NCBI RefSeq assembly: GCF_019797865.1
Contig: NZ_CP081869.1
Coordinates: 3,559,501-3,623,500 of the forward strand
DNA length: 64,000 bases
Source of the DNA: Chenggangzhangella methanolivorans
GTDB taxonomy: Bacteria; Pseudomonadota; Alphaproteobacteria; Rhizobiales; Methylopilaceae
Reading direction: 5' to 3'
The notes under the pieces are model-generated. The model made no database searches. It was not told the DNA's origin and saw only the letters and a list, made by a program, of their open reading frames with translations. Below are positions 39,068 through 48,647 of the stretch, one piece after another (within the stretch, counting starts at the first letter, position 1; each line of letters starts with the position of its first letter). Made by a program: the position numbers and the translations under genes.

Positions 39068-41007
39068 TTATCGCCGGGCGAGCGAGGCCAGCAGATAGCC
39101 GCCGCCGATGAGCGAGGCGAACAGGCCGAGCGGAAGCTGGTAGGGGAAGATCAGCGTGCGCGCGAGCGCGTCCGCGGCCGTCATGAGAGCCGCGCCGATC
39201 AGCATGGCGCCGACGAGATGTCCGGCCGGCCGCACGAGCCCCATCGACCGGGCTGCGTGCGGCGCGACGAGGCCGATGAAGCTGAGCGGCCCGACGATCA
39301 GCGCGGCGGCGCCGGTGAGGGCCGCCGCCATCGCGATCAGCGCCGTCCGCGCCGCGCCGACATTGACGCCGAGCGCGCGCGCGCCCATCGCCCCGAGCGG
39401 AAGCACGTCGAGCCAGCGCAAAACGAGGGCGAGCGGAACCGCGAGCGCCATGAGCGCGGCGAGGCCCGTCGCCGCGCGCGACGCGTCCACCGCGTCGGCC
39501 GCCCCGGTCATCCAGGCCAGAAGCGCGAAGGCGCTCGGCGAGCCGGTGGCGATCACCGCGTTGAGGCCCGCCAGGCAAAGCGCGGAGATGCCCGCGCCGG
39601 CGAGCAGCATGCGCTCCGGCCCGAGCCGTCCGCCGCGCGCGACCGACAGCATCACGCCGAGCGCCGCGAGCGCGCCGACGGCCGAGCCCGCGGCCTGCAT
39701 CGGCAAGGAGGCGGATCCGAACGCGACCAGCACGATCGCGAGGCCGACGCCGGCGCCTGCGCCCACGCCCAACGCTTCGGGGCCTGCGAGCGGATTTCCG
39801 GTCAGGCGCTGGAGGATGACGCCCGCGGCCGCGAGCGTCGCGCCGGCGGCTACCGCCGCCGCCGCTCGCGGAGCGCGGAAGGGCAGCAGGTCGAGCGTCT
39901 CGCGCAAGGACGAAATCGTCCAGCCATGGCCGTCGGAGCCGACGAAGAGCGCCGCCAGGACCGCCAGGACGCCAAGCGCCGCGAGGACGGCGAGCGTCCG
40001 CGCCGGATCGCGGCGCCTGGGCGCGCCGACCACGGTCGGGCGATCGGCGAGGACGAGGCGCGGCAGCAGCCACACAGCAGCGGCGCGCCGAGGACCGCGG
40101 TCGCCGCGCCGGTCGGGATCATCTCGTCCGACCCGACATGGCGCACGAGCGAATCCGCGAGCCAGAGCAGGACCGCGCCGATCGCCGGCGCGACCAGCAG
40201 CGTCTGGGACGAGCGCGCGCCCGCGAGCCGCGCGAAGGTCGGGGCCGCAAGCCCCACGAAGGCGATGAGCCCGACCTCGGCCGCGACCGTGGTGGCGAGC
40301 AGGACGCCGAGCGCGAGCGCCGAGATGCGGATCGCCGGCGTCGAGACGCCGAGGCCGCGGGCGCTGGTTTCGCCGACGACGAGGGCCGCGAGCGGGCGCG
40401 CCAGGAGCAGCGCGCCGACGCCCGCCACCGCGAGCGCAGCCGCGATCGCGCCGGAGCCGCGCCAGCCTTCCTGGGTGAGCGCTCCGCCGCCCCAGATCAG
40501 CAGCGCGAACAGGTATTCGCCGCGCGACAGGATCAGCGCGGCGGTGAGCGAACTCGCCACCATCGCCACCACCATGCCGCACAGCACGACGGTCGCCGGA
40601 TCGAGCTTGCGCCGCCATCCGAGCGCGAGCACGAGCGCGGCCGCGCCGCCGCCGCCCGCGACGGCCGCCGCCTCCCGGCCGAGCGCGCCCACGGCGGGCG
40701 CGAAGGCGGCGAGGAGGCCGAGCGCGAGCTGGGCGCCTGCGAAGACGCCGAGCGTCGAGGGTTCGGCGAGCGGATTGTCGAGGGCGGCCTGCATCAGCGC
40801 GCCGGCGAGGCCGAGCGCGGCTCCGGCCAGCAGCGCCACCACGATCCGCGGCGCGAGGCTGTAGGCGACGAGCGCCTGGTCGGCGTCGGTCGCGCCGGCG
40901 CCGAGCCGCGCGAAGACGTCGTCGAGCGAGAGCGCGGCCGCGACCGCGGCGAGGGCCGCCCAGAGAAGGCAGGCGGCGACCGCCGCCCGGCGTCGGACGT
41001 CATGCAT
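39068..41007 (-). CDS. fhuB: Fe3+-hydroxamate ABC transporter permease FhuB (frameshifted)
   Basis: FhuB is the inner-membrane channel for ferric hydroxamate siderophores; unlike most relatives it is a fusion of two permease halves. The first half (start ATG 41007) shows LAPRIVVALLAGAALGLAGALMQ and NPLAEPSTLGVFAGAQ; the second repeats the fold with FRAPRAAAAVAAGATLAAAGVI, NPLAGPEALGVGAGAGV and GPLSFIGLVAPHAAR. The two lie in different frames; removing a TG from the CACACA tract near 40073 joins them at about 645 residues. The start overlaps the fhuD stop by 8 bp. No ATPase gene (fhuC) follows. Confidence 0.92.
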
Positions 41008-41935
41008 GGGGAAGCGTCGAGACGGCGTCGGCGAGAAGGCGCGCGAAACGGCGCGCGGCCGGCAGCGCGCCGTAGGGGTTCACGGGCGGCAGGCTCAGGA
41101 AACGCCCGGCCTTGATTGGCGGCATGGCGCGCCAGAGCGGGCTCGTGCGCGCCTCCTCGAGCGCCGAAGGCGGCGTCGGGCCGACATTGGCGACGATGGC
41201 GTCGGGCAGGTCCGCGAGCGCCTCGACGCCGACTGTCGGATAGGCGCCGAAGCGGGTCGGCGCGGCCCAGGCGAGGCCAAGGCCGAGCCGCATCGCCACG
41301 TCGCCGAACATGCTGTCGGCCCCGAAAGCTCTGAAATGCCGGGCGTCGCCGAGATTGATGACGAGCGCCGGGCGGCCGGCGAAGGGCGCGAGGCGGGCGC
41401 GGCAGGCGGCGATTTCGGCCTCGGCCTCGGAGATCGCGCGTTCGGCCTCCCGCTCGCGCCCGAGCCGGGCGCCGAGCGCGCGCGTGACTTCGACGGCGGC
41501 CTCGTAGGGTGAGCGGCCGGACTGGTAGATCGCGTAGCTCGCGACCGGCGCGATCCGGGTCAGGATGGGGGCGCGGGCCTCGTACCAGGGCGAAATCAGG
41601 ATGAGATCGGGCTTGAGCGACAGCAGCCGCTCGTAGCTCAGCGTGCCGCGCAGCCCGAGATCGGCGACGCCGTCCGGCATGGGCGGCTCGATCGCGGCCT
41701 CGCGGAACAGCACGAGTTCGGCGGCGCCGACGAGCGGGGCCTGGAGCGCGAGCGCGGTCTCGAGCATCGCCCAGTCGATCGCGGCGAGGCGGGCGGGCGG
41801 CGCGGCGGATCGCGCGGCGGACGCCGCCTGAACGCACGCAAACGCCGCGGCTCCTGCGAGGAGGAGGCCGCGGCGGGTCGTTCCGTCAGTCTTGCGGGCG
41901 GCGGATGTCTCCGCCGCCGCGCGCTCGTCGATCAC
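41000..41935 (-). CDS. fhuD: Iron-siderophore ABC transporter substrate-binding protein (FhuD-like)
   Basis: This 311-residue periplasmic protein delivers ferric siderophore to FhuB. The GTG at 41935 overlaps the receptor stop (GTGA). The signal region TTRRGLLLAGAAAFACVQAASA has a twin-arginine pair, suggesting Tat export, as is known for some FhuD proteins. The mature part shows the class III binding-protein pattern: RLAAIDWAMLETALALQ, LSLKPDLILISPWYE and a long central helix, ending KAGRFLSLPPVNPYGALPAARRFA. It is the middle gene of receptor-fhuD-fhuB. Confidence 0.9.
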   Translation of the reverse strand: MIDERAAAETSAARKTDGTTRRGLLLAGAAAFACVQAASAARSAAPPARLAAIDWAMLETALALQAPLVGAAELVLFREAAIEPPMPDGVADLGLRGTLSYERLLSLKPDLILISPWYEARAPILTRIAPVASYAIYQSGRSPYEAAVEVTRALGARLGREREAERAISEAEAEIAACRARLAPFAGRPALVINLGDARHFRAFGADSMFGDVAMRLGLGLAWAAPTRFGAYPTVGVEALADLPDAIVANVGPTPPSALEEARTSPLWRAMPPIKAGRFLSLPPVNPYGALPAARRFARLLADAVSTLPHA

Positions 41936-44172
41936 CACGTGTAGCTCGCCCTCACGAGCGCCCGGCGGCCTTCGCCGAAGGAGCAGACGTTGATGCCCTG
42001 GCAGCCCGAGACGAAGCGCTTGTCGAAGAGGTTCGTCACGTTGAGGCTGACCTTGTAGTTGTCCCACTGGTAGCGCACGGCGGCGTCGACCAGCGTGGCG
42101 TCCGGCACCTTGACGGTGTTCGGCTGCGTGGCTTCGGACTTGCCGATATAGCGCACGCCGCCGCCGAGGCTGAGGCCCTTCAGCTGACCGGCGGTGAAGG
42201 TGTAGTCGAGGAACGCCGAACCGATGACCTCGGGGACGAGGAACGGCTGCTCGCCCTTGAGCGAGACCGGCGCGCCGGTGACGGGATCGGCGCCGACGCC
42301 CTTCTGGATCTCCAGATCATAGGCCGTGAAGGCGGCGAGGAGCTTCCAGTTCTCGGTGAGGTTCGCCTGAGCCTCGAGCTCGAAGCCGCGCGAGCGCACT
42401 TCGCCGATCTGGTTCTGGGCGTTGAACGGGCCCGAGACCACGTTCTTCTTCGTCAGGTCGAAGACCGAGGCGGTGAAGATGGCCGGGAAGGCGGTCGGCG
42501 ACCACTTGATGCCGGCTTCGTACTGGATGCCCGTCTCCGGCTTGAACGGCTCGTTCACGCCGCCGACGCTGTTGTAGCCGATCAGCGGGTTGAAGGTGCT
42601 GGCGACGCTGACGTAAGGCACGATGCCGTTCTCGAACTCGTAGCCGAGGCCGGCGCGGCCGCTGAAGCGCCCCTTCTCCATCTTCACGTCGTTGCTCAGG
42701 CGGGAGTCGCCGTCGAGCCAGATCCGGTCATAGCGGCCGTTCAGCGTCGCGATGAAGCCGTCGCCGAAGCGGGCCTGGTCCTGGATGAAGGCGCCGGCCT
42801 GATGGAGCTTCGAGGTCTGGTCGAGATAGGGGACGACGGCTGCGGCTGGTTGAGGTCCGGATTGTGGATGTCCACCGACGTGCCGATGCTCGAGGCCTGC
42901 ACTTCGTCGATGATGTAGTACATCTTGTAGTCGAGACCCATCAGCAGGGTGTGGTCGATCCCGCCGGTGGAGAACTTGCCCACGAGGTTGTTGTCGGTCG
43001 TGAAGCTGAAGGTCTCGGTGTCGTGCGCGAAGTTGATGCGCGCGAGCTGGGTGTTGCCGGCGCTCGGACGGGCCGCGAAGCCGTAGCCGAACGGGTAGAG
43101 CAGCTGCTCCTTGAGGTGGCTGTAGGCGAAGCGCGCCTTGGTGTTGACGGTCCAGACGTCGTCGATGTCGTGGTTGAGCTCGTAGCCCACCATGAACTGG
43201 CGGCGGTCATGATCGTCGAGGTCGGGATCGGTGAAGTTGGTCTTCCGGCCGATCTTGCCGAGGTTGATGGTCCCGTCGGCCGAGGTCGCGTCCTTCACCG
43301 TGCCGTAATAGGGCAGGAAGTCGCCCGAGCCGTGGTTCTGGCGTGGGTGTAGTTGGCGTAGACGGTGTCGGTGCCGGCGTTCGGCGTATAGGTCGCCGCG
43401 CCCTGGGATCCGCGGATGCCGTCCTCGTGCTTGGCGTAGCCGTCGCCGCCCTCGAGCTTGCCGGTGACGCGGTACTTCCAGACCGGCGGCAGCGGGTCCC
43501 TTGGTGACGAGGTCGTTCGGGATGACCTTGTTGACGTCGAAGGCCGCGAAGGCCGTCGGGTAGTTGTCGATCCCGACTTCGACCTGGCTGAAGTCGGCGT
43601 CGAGCGGGCGCTTCGAGACGTAGTTGATGATGCCACCGATGTTGCCGCCGCCGTAGAGCGAGGCGGAGGCGCCGCGCAGCACCTCGACGCGCTCGACCAG
43701 ATACGTGTCCTGGTAGAAGTTGCCGAAGGCGTAGGAGTAGAGCTGCATGCCGTCGCGATAGACGCCGGTCTGGGTCGCGTCGAAGCCGCGGATGTAAAAC
43801 CAGTTGGTGTCGGTGTCGTCGCCGAAGGGCTGGCTGAACACGCCGGCCGAATAGCGCGTCGCCTCGTCGGCCTTCTGGGCGCCGAGGTCGTCCATCTGCT
43901 GGCGCCCGACGACGCCGACCGACTGCGGAATGAGCACGACCGGAGTGTCGGTCTTGGTGCCCGTGGTGGTGGCGGCCGGCACGTAGTTCACCGGGGCGAC
44001 GCCCGATCCGTCGAACGCGATCAGATTGCCGCCCCCGCGGCCCTGAACTTCGATCGCGTCGAGCTGGGTGGTCCCATCGGCCTGCTGCGCTGCAGCATAG
44101 CCAGTGTGGGCCAGCGTCGCGAACGCAAACGCTCGCGAGCAGCGCGGCTCGCCTCTTCGATACGTAGATCAC
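41932..44172 (-). CDS. TonB-dependent siderophore receptor (several frameshifts)
   Basis: This outer-membrane receptor takes up ferric siderophores using TonB energy. The GTG at 44172 begins VIYVSKRRAALLAS and a signal peptide that needs a frame change near 44128. The plug domain is clear: TPVVLIPQSVGVVGRQQMDD, YIRGFDATQTGVYRDGMQLY, RVEVLRGASASLYGGGNIGGIINYVSKRP. The barrel ends with NLFDKRFVSGCQGINVCSFGEGRRALVRASYTW, with the terminal aromatic residue needed for assembly. Further shifts lie near 43500, 43340 and 42838. The span is about 746 codons, of the FhuA/ferrichrome-type class. Divergent from an AraC regulator, with a strong palindrome between them. Confidence 0.9.
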
Positions 44173-44221
44173 TTTAATCCCGACAATCTCAAGTCTTACG
44201 AGCTGCTAAGATCGATCGCTC

Positions 44222-44248
44222 TTTAGAATAGATATAATCTAATCTAAA
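44222..44248. promoter_or_regulatory. Palindromic operator between receptor and araC
   Basis: TTTAGA-N2-AGAT-ATA-ATCT-N2-TCTAAA is a 27-bp near-perfect dyad in the 179-bp AT-richer gap between divergent genes. The TTTAGA/TCTAAA ends recall the iron control element bound by Irr in Rhizobiales, but the spacing is wider than I remember for that site. It could instead be bound by the adjacent AraC protein. Confidence 0.6.
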
Positions 44249-44351
44249 GCCTTGAATCTTGACCGCCCCGATGCGGCCACTAAGAGTTCGGGGCGATGCT
44301 TCCGTCTTGCACATTTTTGGCTTTTGAATACTCGGATCCGCCGGTGTGCTC

Positions 44352-45263
44352 ATGGCGCACCAGCGCCCGTCGCTTTGCGCCGCAGCATGGGGCGCCGGCA
44401 TGACGCCGTTCCGGCCGAGGATGGTCGCCGCGCGCCAGGGCATCTCGGTCGTCGGCGGGCCGCTGACGCACGCCTCCGAAATCGGCCTCATCGAGATCTG
44501 GCGGGCGCGCTTCGAGGAGGGCGCGCGGGGCGAATACGTGTCCCGGGACCCGCGCCTGTTCGTCGTCATCGAGGAGCCGAGGGCCGAGATCGCGTTCGAC
44601 GGCGGCGGGGGCGTCGGCCGGGCGGCGTCCCGCGGGCTCAGCGCCACCTACGTGCCGCCCGGCGTCGCCTTGTCGATGACGGCCGACGGCGCGACCGAAG
44701 TCCGACATCTCGACGTCCATTTCGACATCGACCGCCTCGGTCCGATCGACGGCTTGGATCCGACGAGCGTCGAGCGGCCCCGGCTGATGTTCCTCGACGC
44801 GCGCGTGCAGCGCTTCGCGCGGCTGATCGAGCGCGCCTGCGGGGAGGCCGGCGGCGCGCCCGGGCTTTACGGCGACGGCCTGCTCGCAGCGCTGGTGGCC
44901 GCGACCTTCGCTCATGTGGGGGCCGAAGCGAGGCGCAGCGCGCTCTCGGACCGCCAGTTGCGGCTCGCGCTCGACTACATCGAGGCGCGCTGCGCCGACA
45001 CGATCCGTCTCGCCGAACTCGCCAACCTGACCGGGCTGTCGGAGACCTATTTCAGCCACGCCTTCAAGGCCGCGACCGGCATGCCGCCGCACCGCTGGCA
45101 GCTTCAGGCGCGGGTGCGCGAGGCCAAGCGCCTCGTCGGGCTCGGCGAAGCCTCCTTGAGCGACATCGCGAGCGCGCTCGGCTTTTCGGACCAGGCGCAT
45201 TTCACGCGCGTGTTCCGCGACCTCGCCGGCTGCACGCCGACCGCCTGGCGACGCATGCGCTGA
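44352..45263 (+). CDS. AraC family transcriptional regulator
   Basis: The C-terminal 100 residues form the two-helix-turn-helix AraC domain: IRLAELANLTGLSETYFSHA and SLSDIASALGFSDQAHFTRVFR, ending GCTPTAWRRMR. The N-terminal 190 residues are a sensor domain with no clear family. AraC regulators divergent from TonB receptors usually activate the receptor when the ferric siderophore is present; that role is inferred from position here. The ATG at 44352 is used; GTG at 44346 and ATG at 44400 are alternatives. The frame is intact. Confidence 0.9.
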   Translation: MAHQRPSLCAAAWGAGMTPFRPRMVAARQGISVVGGPLTHASEIGLIEIWRARFEEGARGEYVSRDPRLFVVIEEPRAEIAFDGGGGVGRAASRGLSATYVPPGVALSMTADGATEVRHLDVHFDIDRLGPIDGLDPTSVERPRLMFLDARVQRFARLIERACGEAGGAPGLYGDGLLAALVAATFAHVGAEARRSALSDRQLRLALDYIEARCADTIRLAELANLTGLSETYFSHAFKAATGMPPHRWQLQARVREAKRLVGLGEASLSDIASALGFSDQAHFTRVFRDLAGCTPTAWRRMR

Positions 45264-45364
45264 GGCCGGGCTGCGGGCGGCTCGCGAAACGGACGTTGCC
45301 GGATGAGCCGACCCATGGCTTTGATACAGCCTCGGCGGGAAACGGCCTCAGGCCCAAGAGCTCC

Positions 45365-46129
45365 GTGCAACACCAGACCGGCTGTCCCTATTGTCACGGG
45401 CCGCTCGCGGAGGGCGCGCTCTCGTGCCGGAGCTGCGGACGCGACCTCGTTCCGGTCCTGCCGCTGCTGACGCGCCTGTCGGCGCTCGAGGCGAGGCTTG
45501 CGAAGCTTGAAGACGGCGCGCTCGCCCGGCCGCTCGCGCTCGCGCCGCCGCCAGCGGCCGAGGCGGCGACGGACGAAACGCCGCCGCTGCCCGCCGCGTG
45601 GCGTCGCTACGAGGCTCTCGCGGTCGGGTTCGCGGCGCTGCTGGCCGCCTATGCGGCCGTGGTGTTCTGGCTCGATCTGCCGCTCGCCTATCTGCGGCTC
45701 GCCTCGATCATCATTCCGTTCGCCGCCGGGGTCGTCTATTTCGGCGTCCGGCCGCGCCTGAGGTGGTTCGACGTCGCGATCGCCGCATCCTTCGCGGTCG
45801 CCTCCGTCGCGACGATGAACGCGGCGCTCGCCTGGGTCGACGGCGTCCCGATCGCGCCGCAGGGCGTCGTGGCCTGGCGCGAAACCGTGTTCTACGCCTT
45901 GAGCATCGGAGCCTCGATGCTGACGGGCCTGCTCGTCGGCGTCCTGCGCGCGGCTCTGCGGGCGCGCGGGCTCACCTCGATCCCGCGCCTGCGCGACAGC
46001 CTGCTGTCAGGAAACGGAAAGACGCCGCTCGACACGCTGAAGGCGATCGAGCTGACGATCCTGATGGTCAGCGCCGTGATATCCGCCGTCACCGGTCTCG
46101 CGGCCGGCTTCATGGGGCTCATCCAATGA
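45365..46129 (+). CDS. Zinc-ribbon membrane protein
   Basis: The GTG at 45365 starts a 254-residue protein. Residues 6-24 form a zinc ribbon (CPYCHGPLAEGALSCRSCG). A short coiled coil (LTRLSALEARLAKLED) and an Ala/Pro linker follow. Then come about five membrane segments, among them YEALAVGFAALLAAYAAVVFW, LRLASIIIPFAAGVVYFGV and LTILMVSAVISAVTGLAAGFMGLI. No family or enzyme motif was recognised. The stop overlaps the next start (ATGA), so the two products probably act together. Confidence 0.75.
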   Translation: MQHQTGCPYCHGPLAEGALSCRSCGRDLVPVLPLLTRLSALEARLAKLEDGALARPLALAPPPAAEAATDETPPLPAAWRRYEALAVGFAALLAAYAAVVFWLDLPLAYLRLASIIIPFAAGVVYFGVRPRLRWFDVAIAASFAVASVATMNAALAWVDGVPIAPQGVVAWRETVFYALSIGASMLTGLLVGVLRAALRARGLTSIPRLRDSLLSGNGKTPLDTLKAIELTILMVSAVISAVTGLAAGFMGLIQ

Positions 46130-46590
46130 CCGATCCCGCCCTCCGCGGCCGCCTCGCCCTCGCCGCGCTGCTGTTTGCGGCTTCGCCCGCCTCCGGCGCC
46201 GAGCCCGTCCGGCTGATCACGGCCGAGGAGGCGGCGTTGCCGCCGGTCGTGGCCTCGGGCGGCCAGCCGCGGAACATGACGCGGGGGCCGGGGATCGACC
46301 GGATCGCGCCCGCGATGGTCGGGCTGAAGGGCGAGCCGTTCCGCTTCGCGGTGAAGTTCAAGCCCCGCAACGGCGTGCCGATCGATCCGGCGAGCGTGCG
46401 CGTCACCTACCAGCGCGCGCCCTCGGTCGACCTCAGCCCGCGGCTCAAGCCCTTCGTCACCGCCGACGGCATCGAGGCCGCCGCGGTCGTCGTCCCGCCG
46501 GGCGCCCATGTGATCGAGATCGAGGCGACGGATCTGCAGGGGCGGGTGGGGCGCGCGCAGGTGACGCTGACGGTCGATCCGCCGAAGTGA
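46126..46590 (+). CDS. Hypothetical exported protein
   Basis: The 154-residue protein begins at an ATG overlapping the previous stop. A signal peptide (GRLALAALLFAASPASGAE) leads to a mature part rich in beta strands, VRLITAEEAALPPVVASGG, FRFAVKFKPRNGVPIDPASV and HVIEIEATDLQGRVGRAQVT, which suggests an immunoglobulin-like or invasin-like periplasmic domain. No family was recognised. It is convergent with the caspase-like gene, only 2 bp apart. Confidence 0.7.
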   Translation: MTDPALRGRLALAALLFAASPASGAEPVRLITAEEAALPPVVASGGQPRNMTRGPGIDRIAPAMVGLKGEPFRFAVKFKPRNGVPIDPASVRVTYQRAPSVDLSPRLKPFVTADGIEAAAVVVPPGAHVIEIEATDLQGRVGRAQVTLTVDPPK

Positions 46591-46592
46591 CG

Positions 46593-48506
46593 CTATTTCG
46601 CGGCCGGCGGCAGCAGCGCGACGGCGGGCGAGACCCCGTATGAAGCCGGCAGCTGCCGGCCTTCGGTGCGCTCCGAGACGCGCGCCGCGGCGCCGGTGAC
46701 CACCGCCTCGAACGGCTGGCCCGGCGTCCCGAGCGTCTCGAGCAGGGCACGCACGAACGGGCTCTCGAGCCCGTCGCCGTCGAGCGCGACCTGTCCGGGC
46801 TGCGTCGAGTGCAGCACGACGCCGTTCGCAGGCGTCACGGGCGTCGCGGCCAGGCCTGCGCGGATCCGCTCCGGCGCCGGATCTGCGACGGCCGAGCCGC
46901 CGATCCCGCGCGACTGCGCCACCGCGCGCGCCTCCACGAACGGATCGTCGCGGCAGGCGTCCACGATCACGAGCGACCCGCGCCGGGCCTTGCCGGCCGC
47001 GGCCGTGAGGTCGGCGAGCGCGAGCGCGCGGGTCCTGAGATCCGCGTCGGTCTCGGGAACGGCGTTGACGGGGATCAGATAGTTGGCGCCGCCGGTCTCG
47101 ACGCCGTGCCCGGCGTAGAAGACGAGCACGACGTCGGCGTCGCCGACGCCCTCCTCGATCGCCGCTGGAACGCCGCGCAGCGCCGCGCTGTCGAGGTTCT
47201 CGGCGATCTCGACCCGGTCGAACCCCATCTCGGCGAGGGCGCTCGCCATCACGGCGGCGTCGCGCCGGGCGTTCGGAAGGCTCGCGAGCTCGGCGTAGTC
47301 GCTCTCGCCGATGATGAAGGCGACGCGCTTGAGGCCGTCCGGCGAGCCCGCGCCGTCGGCGACGCCGGCGGTCTCGAAGCTGCTCTTGAACGGCCCGGAC
47401 CCGCTTTTCTGGAGGGGCGTGGTCAGGCGCTTCAGGAGAAGCGAGGCGAGCAGCCGTTCGGGAAGATTCGGCGTCGCGCGCGTCTCCGCGAGGATGCGCC
47501 TGCAGATCGCGATCGCCTCGGCGCGCTTGCCGCGGCTTTCCTCGTAGCGCGCGAGGCCGATCGCCGCGTTCCAGTTCCTCGGGACGAGCTTCTGCGCCTC
47601 GCGATAGTGTTTTCGCGCGGCCTCCGGCTCCTTGAGCTTGTCGAGGGCGAAGTCGCCGGCGCGGATCAGCAGGTCGGCACCGATCGAGGCGGCTTCGGAC
47701 TTCGGCAGGCCATCGGTCGCGCGCGCCGCGCCGAGAAGGCTCTCATAGGCCGCCCGGAGATCGCCGGCCCGCAGTTCCGCGCCCGATTTCGCCATCAGCG
47801 CGACAAGGCGATAGGGCCGGCCCGCGGCGGCGGCGGCCTCGAGGTCCGCGCGGGCGGGGCCAAGCCTGCCGAGCCGGCGCAGCAACTGGCCGCGCGCGAG
47901 CAGCGCCGTCGGCGCCGTCGGCTCGATCCCGAGCGCATGGTCGAGGTCGACGAGCGCGGCGCGGAGGTCGCCGGCGCGCTCGCGCTCCAGCGCGCGCTGG
48001 ACGAAGGGCGTCGCCCCTTGCGCGTCGGAGCGCGTCGCCTGCTCGATGTCGGCCTGGGCCTCCGCGGGGCGGCCGATCGTCTGGTTGATGGTGATCCGGA
48101 GCGCGAGCGCCTCGTCCTTGAGAGGGCCCTCGATCGCGAGCGCGCTTTCGACGTCCTTGAGGGCCGGGCTCACCTGCTCGAGCGTCGGCGGCGCGTAGCC
48201 GGCGAACGCGCCGTCGCGCTTCGGCTTCAGCTCCGCGCCCTTCTGGACGACCTGCAGGAAGCGCATCAGGCCGCGGAAGAACGCCGCCTTCTGCCGGTCG
48301 GCCGGATCGGCGGCGGCGCCAAGCGCGCGCCCGCAGGCGGCCTCCGCCGCCGCAAGCTCCTTGAGCGGCAGCATCTCCTGCTTCACGCGCTCGTCGGCGC
48401 ATAGCGCGATGTCGGACGCGGCGCGGGCGGGCGTTCCGGCCGTCGCGACTGCGAGGAGTGCGAGCGCGACCGGACCTGCGCTTCGGATGATGCCGCCCTT
48501 CGCCAC
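46593..48506 (-). CDS. Exported TPR protein with caspase (peptidase C14) domain
   Basis: The 637 residues start with a signal peptide (VALALLAVATAGTPARAA). Residues about 60-370 are tetratricopeptide-like helices (for example FVQRALERERAGDLRAALVDLDHALGIEP; RNWNAAIGLARYEESRGKRAEA). Residues about 385-560 form a caspase-like domain: RVAFIIGESDYAELASLPNAR, catalytic His in VLVFYAGHGVE and catalytic Cys in SLVIVDACRDDPF. Both catalytic residues are present, so protease activity is plausible. Such prokaryotic metacaspase-like proteins are known in alphaproteobacteria, with unclear roles. A second domain-free tail follows. Confidence 0.88.
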   Translation of the reverse strand: MAKGGIIRSAGPVALALLAVATAGTPARAASDIALCADERVKQEMLPLKELAAAEAACGRALGAAADPADRQKAAFFRGLMRFLQVVQKGAELKPKRDGAFAGYAPPTLEQVSPALKDVESALAIEGPLKDEALALRITINQTIGRPAEAQADIEQATRSDAQGATPFVQRALERERAGDLRAALVDLDHALGIEPTAPTALLARGQLLRRLGRLGPARADLEAAAAAGRPYRLVALMAKSGAELRAGDLRAAYESLLGAARATDGLPKSEAASIGADLLIRAGDFALDKLKEPEAARKHYREAQKLVPRNWNAAIGLARYEESRGKRAEAIAICRRILAETRATPNLPERLLASLLLKRLTTPLQKSGSGPFKSSFETAGVADGAGSPDGLKRVAFIIGESDYAELASLPNARRDAAVMASALAEMGFDRVEIAENLDSAALRGVPAAIEEGVGDADVVLVFYAGHGVETGGANYLIPVNAVPETDADLRTRALALADLTAAAGKARRGSLVIVDACRDDPFVEARAVAQSRGIGGSAVADPAPERIRAGLAATPVTPANGVVLHSTQPGQVALDGDGLESPFVRALLETLGTPGQPFEAVVTGAAARVSERTEGRQLPASYGVSPAVALLPPAAK

Positions 48507-48647
48507 GCCCGCACCCCGGCTTCGTCGCCCCGTCTGTCACCCCGCAGATCCAAGCGCATCTCGAGCGCGGTTCCAAGAACGACCGCAGGGACCGGCCGAC
48601 TCCGCGGCTTCAGGTCCGCCGGAGGCGGACGGAGCCCTGGCGCGAGG

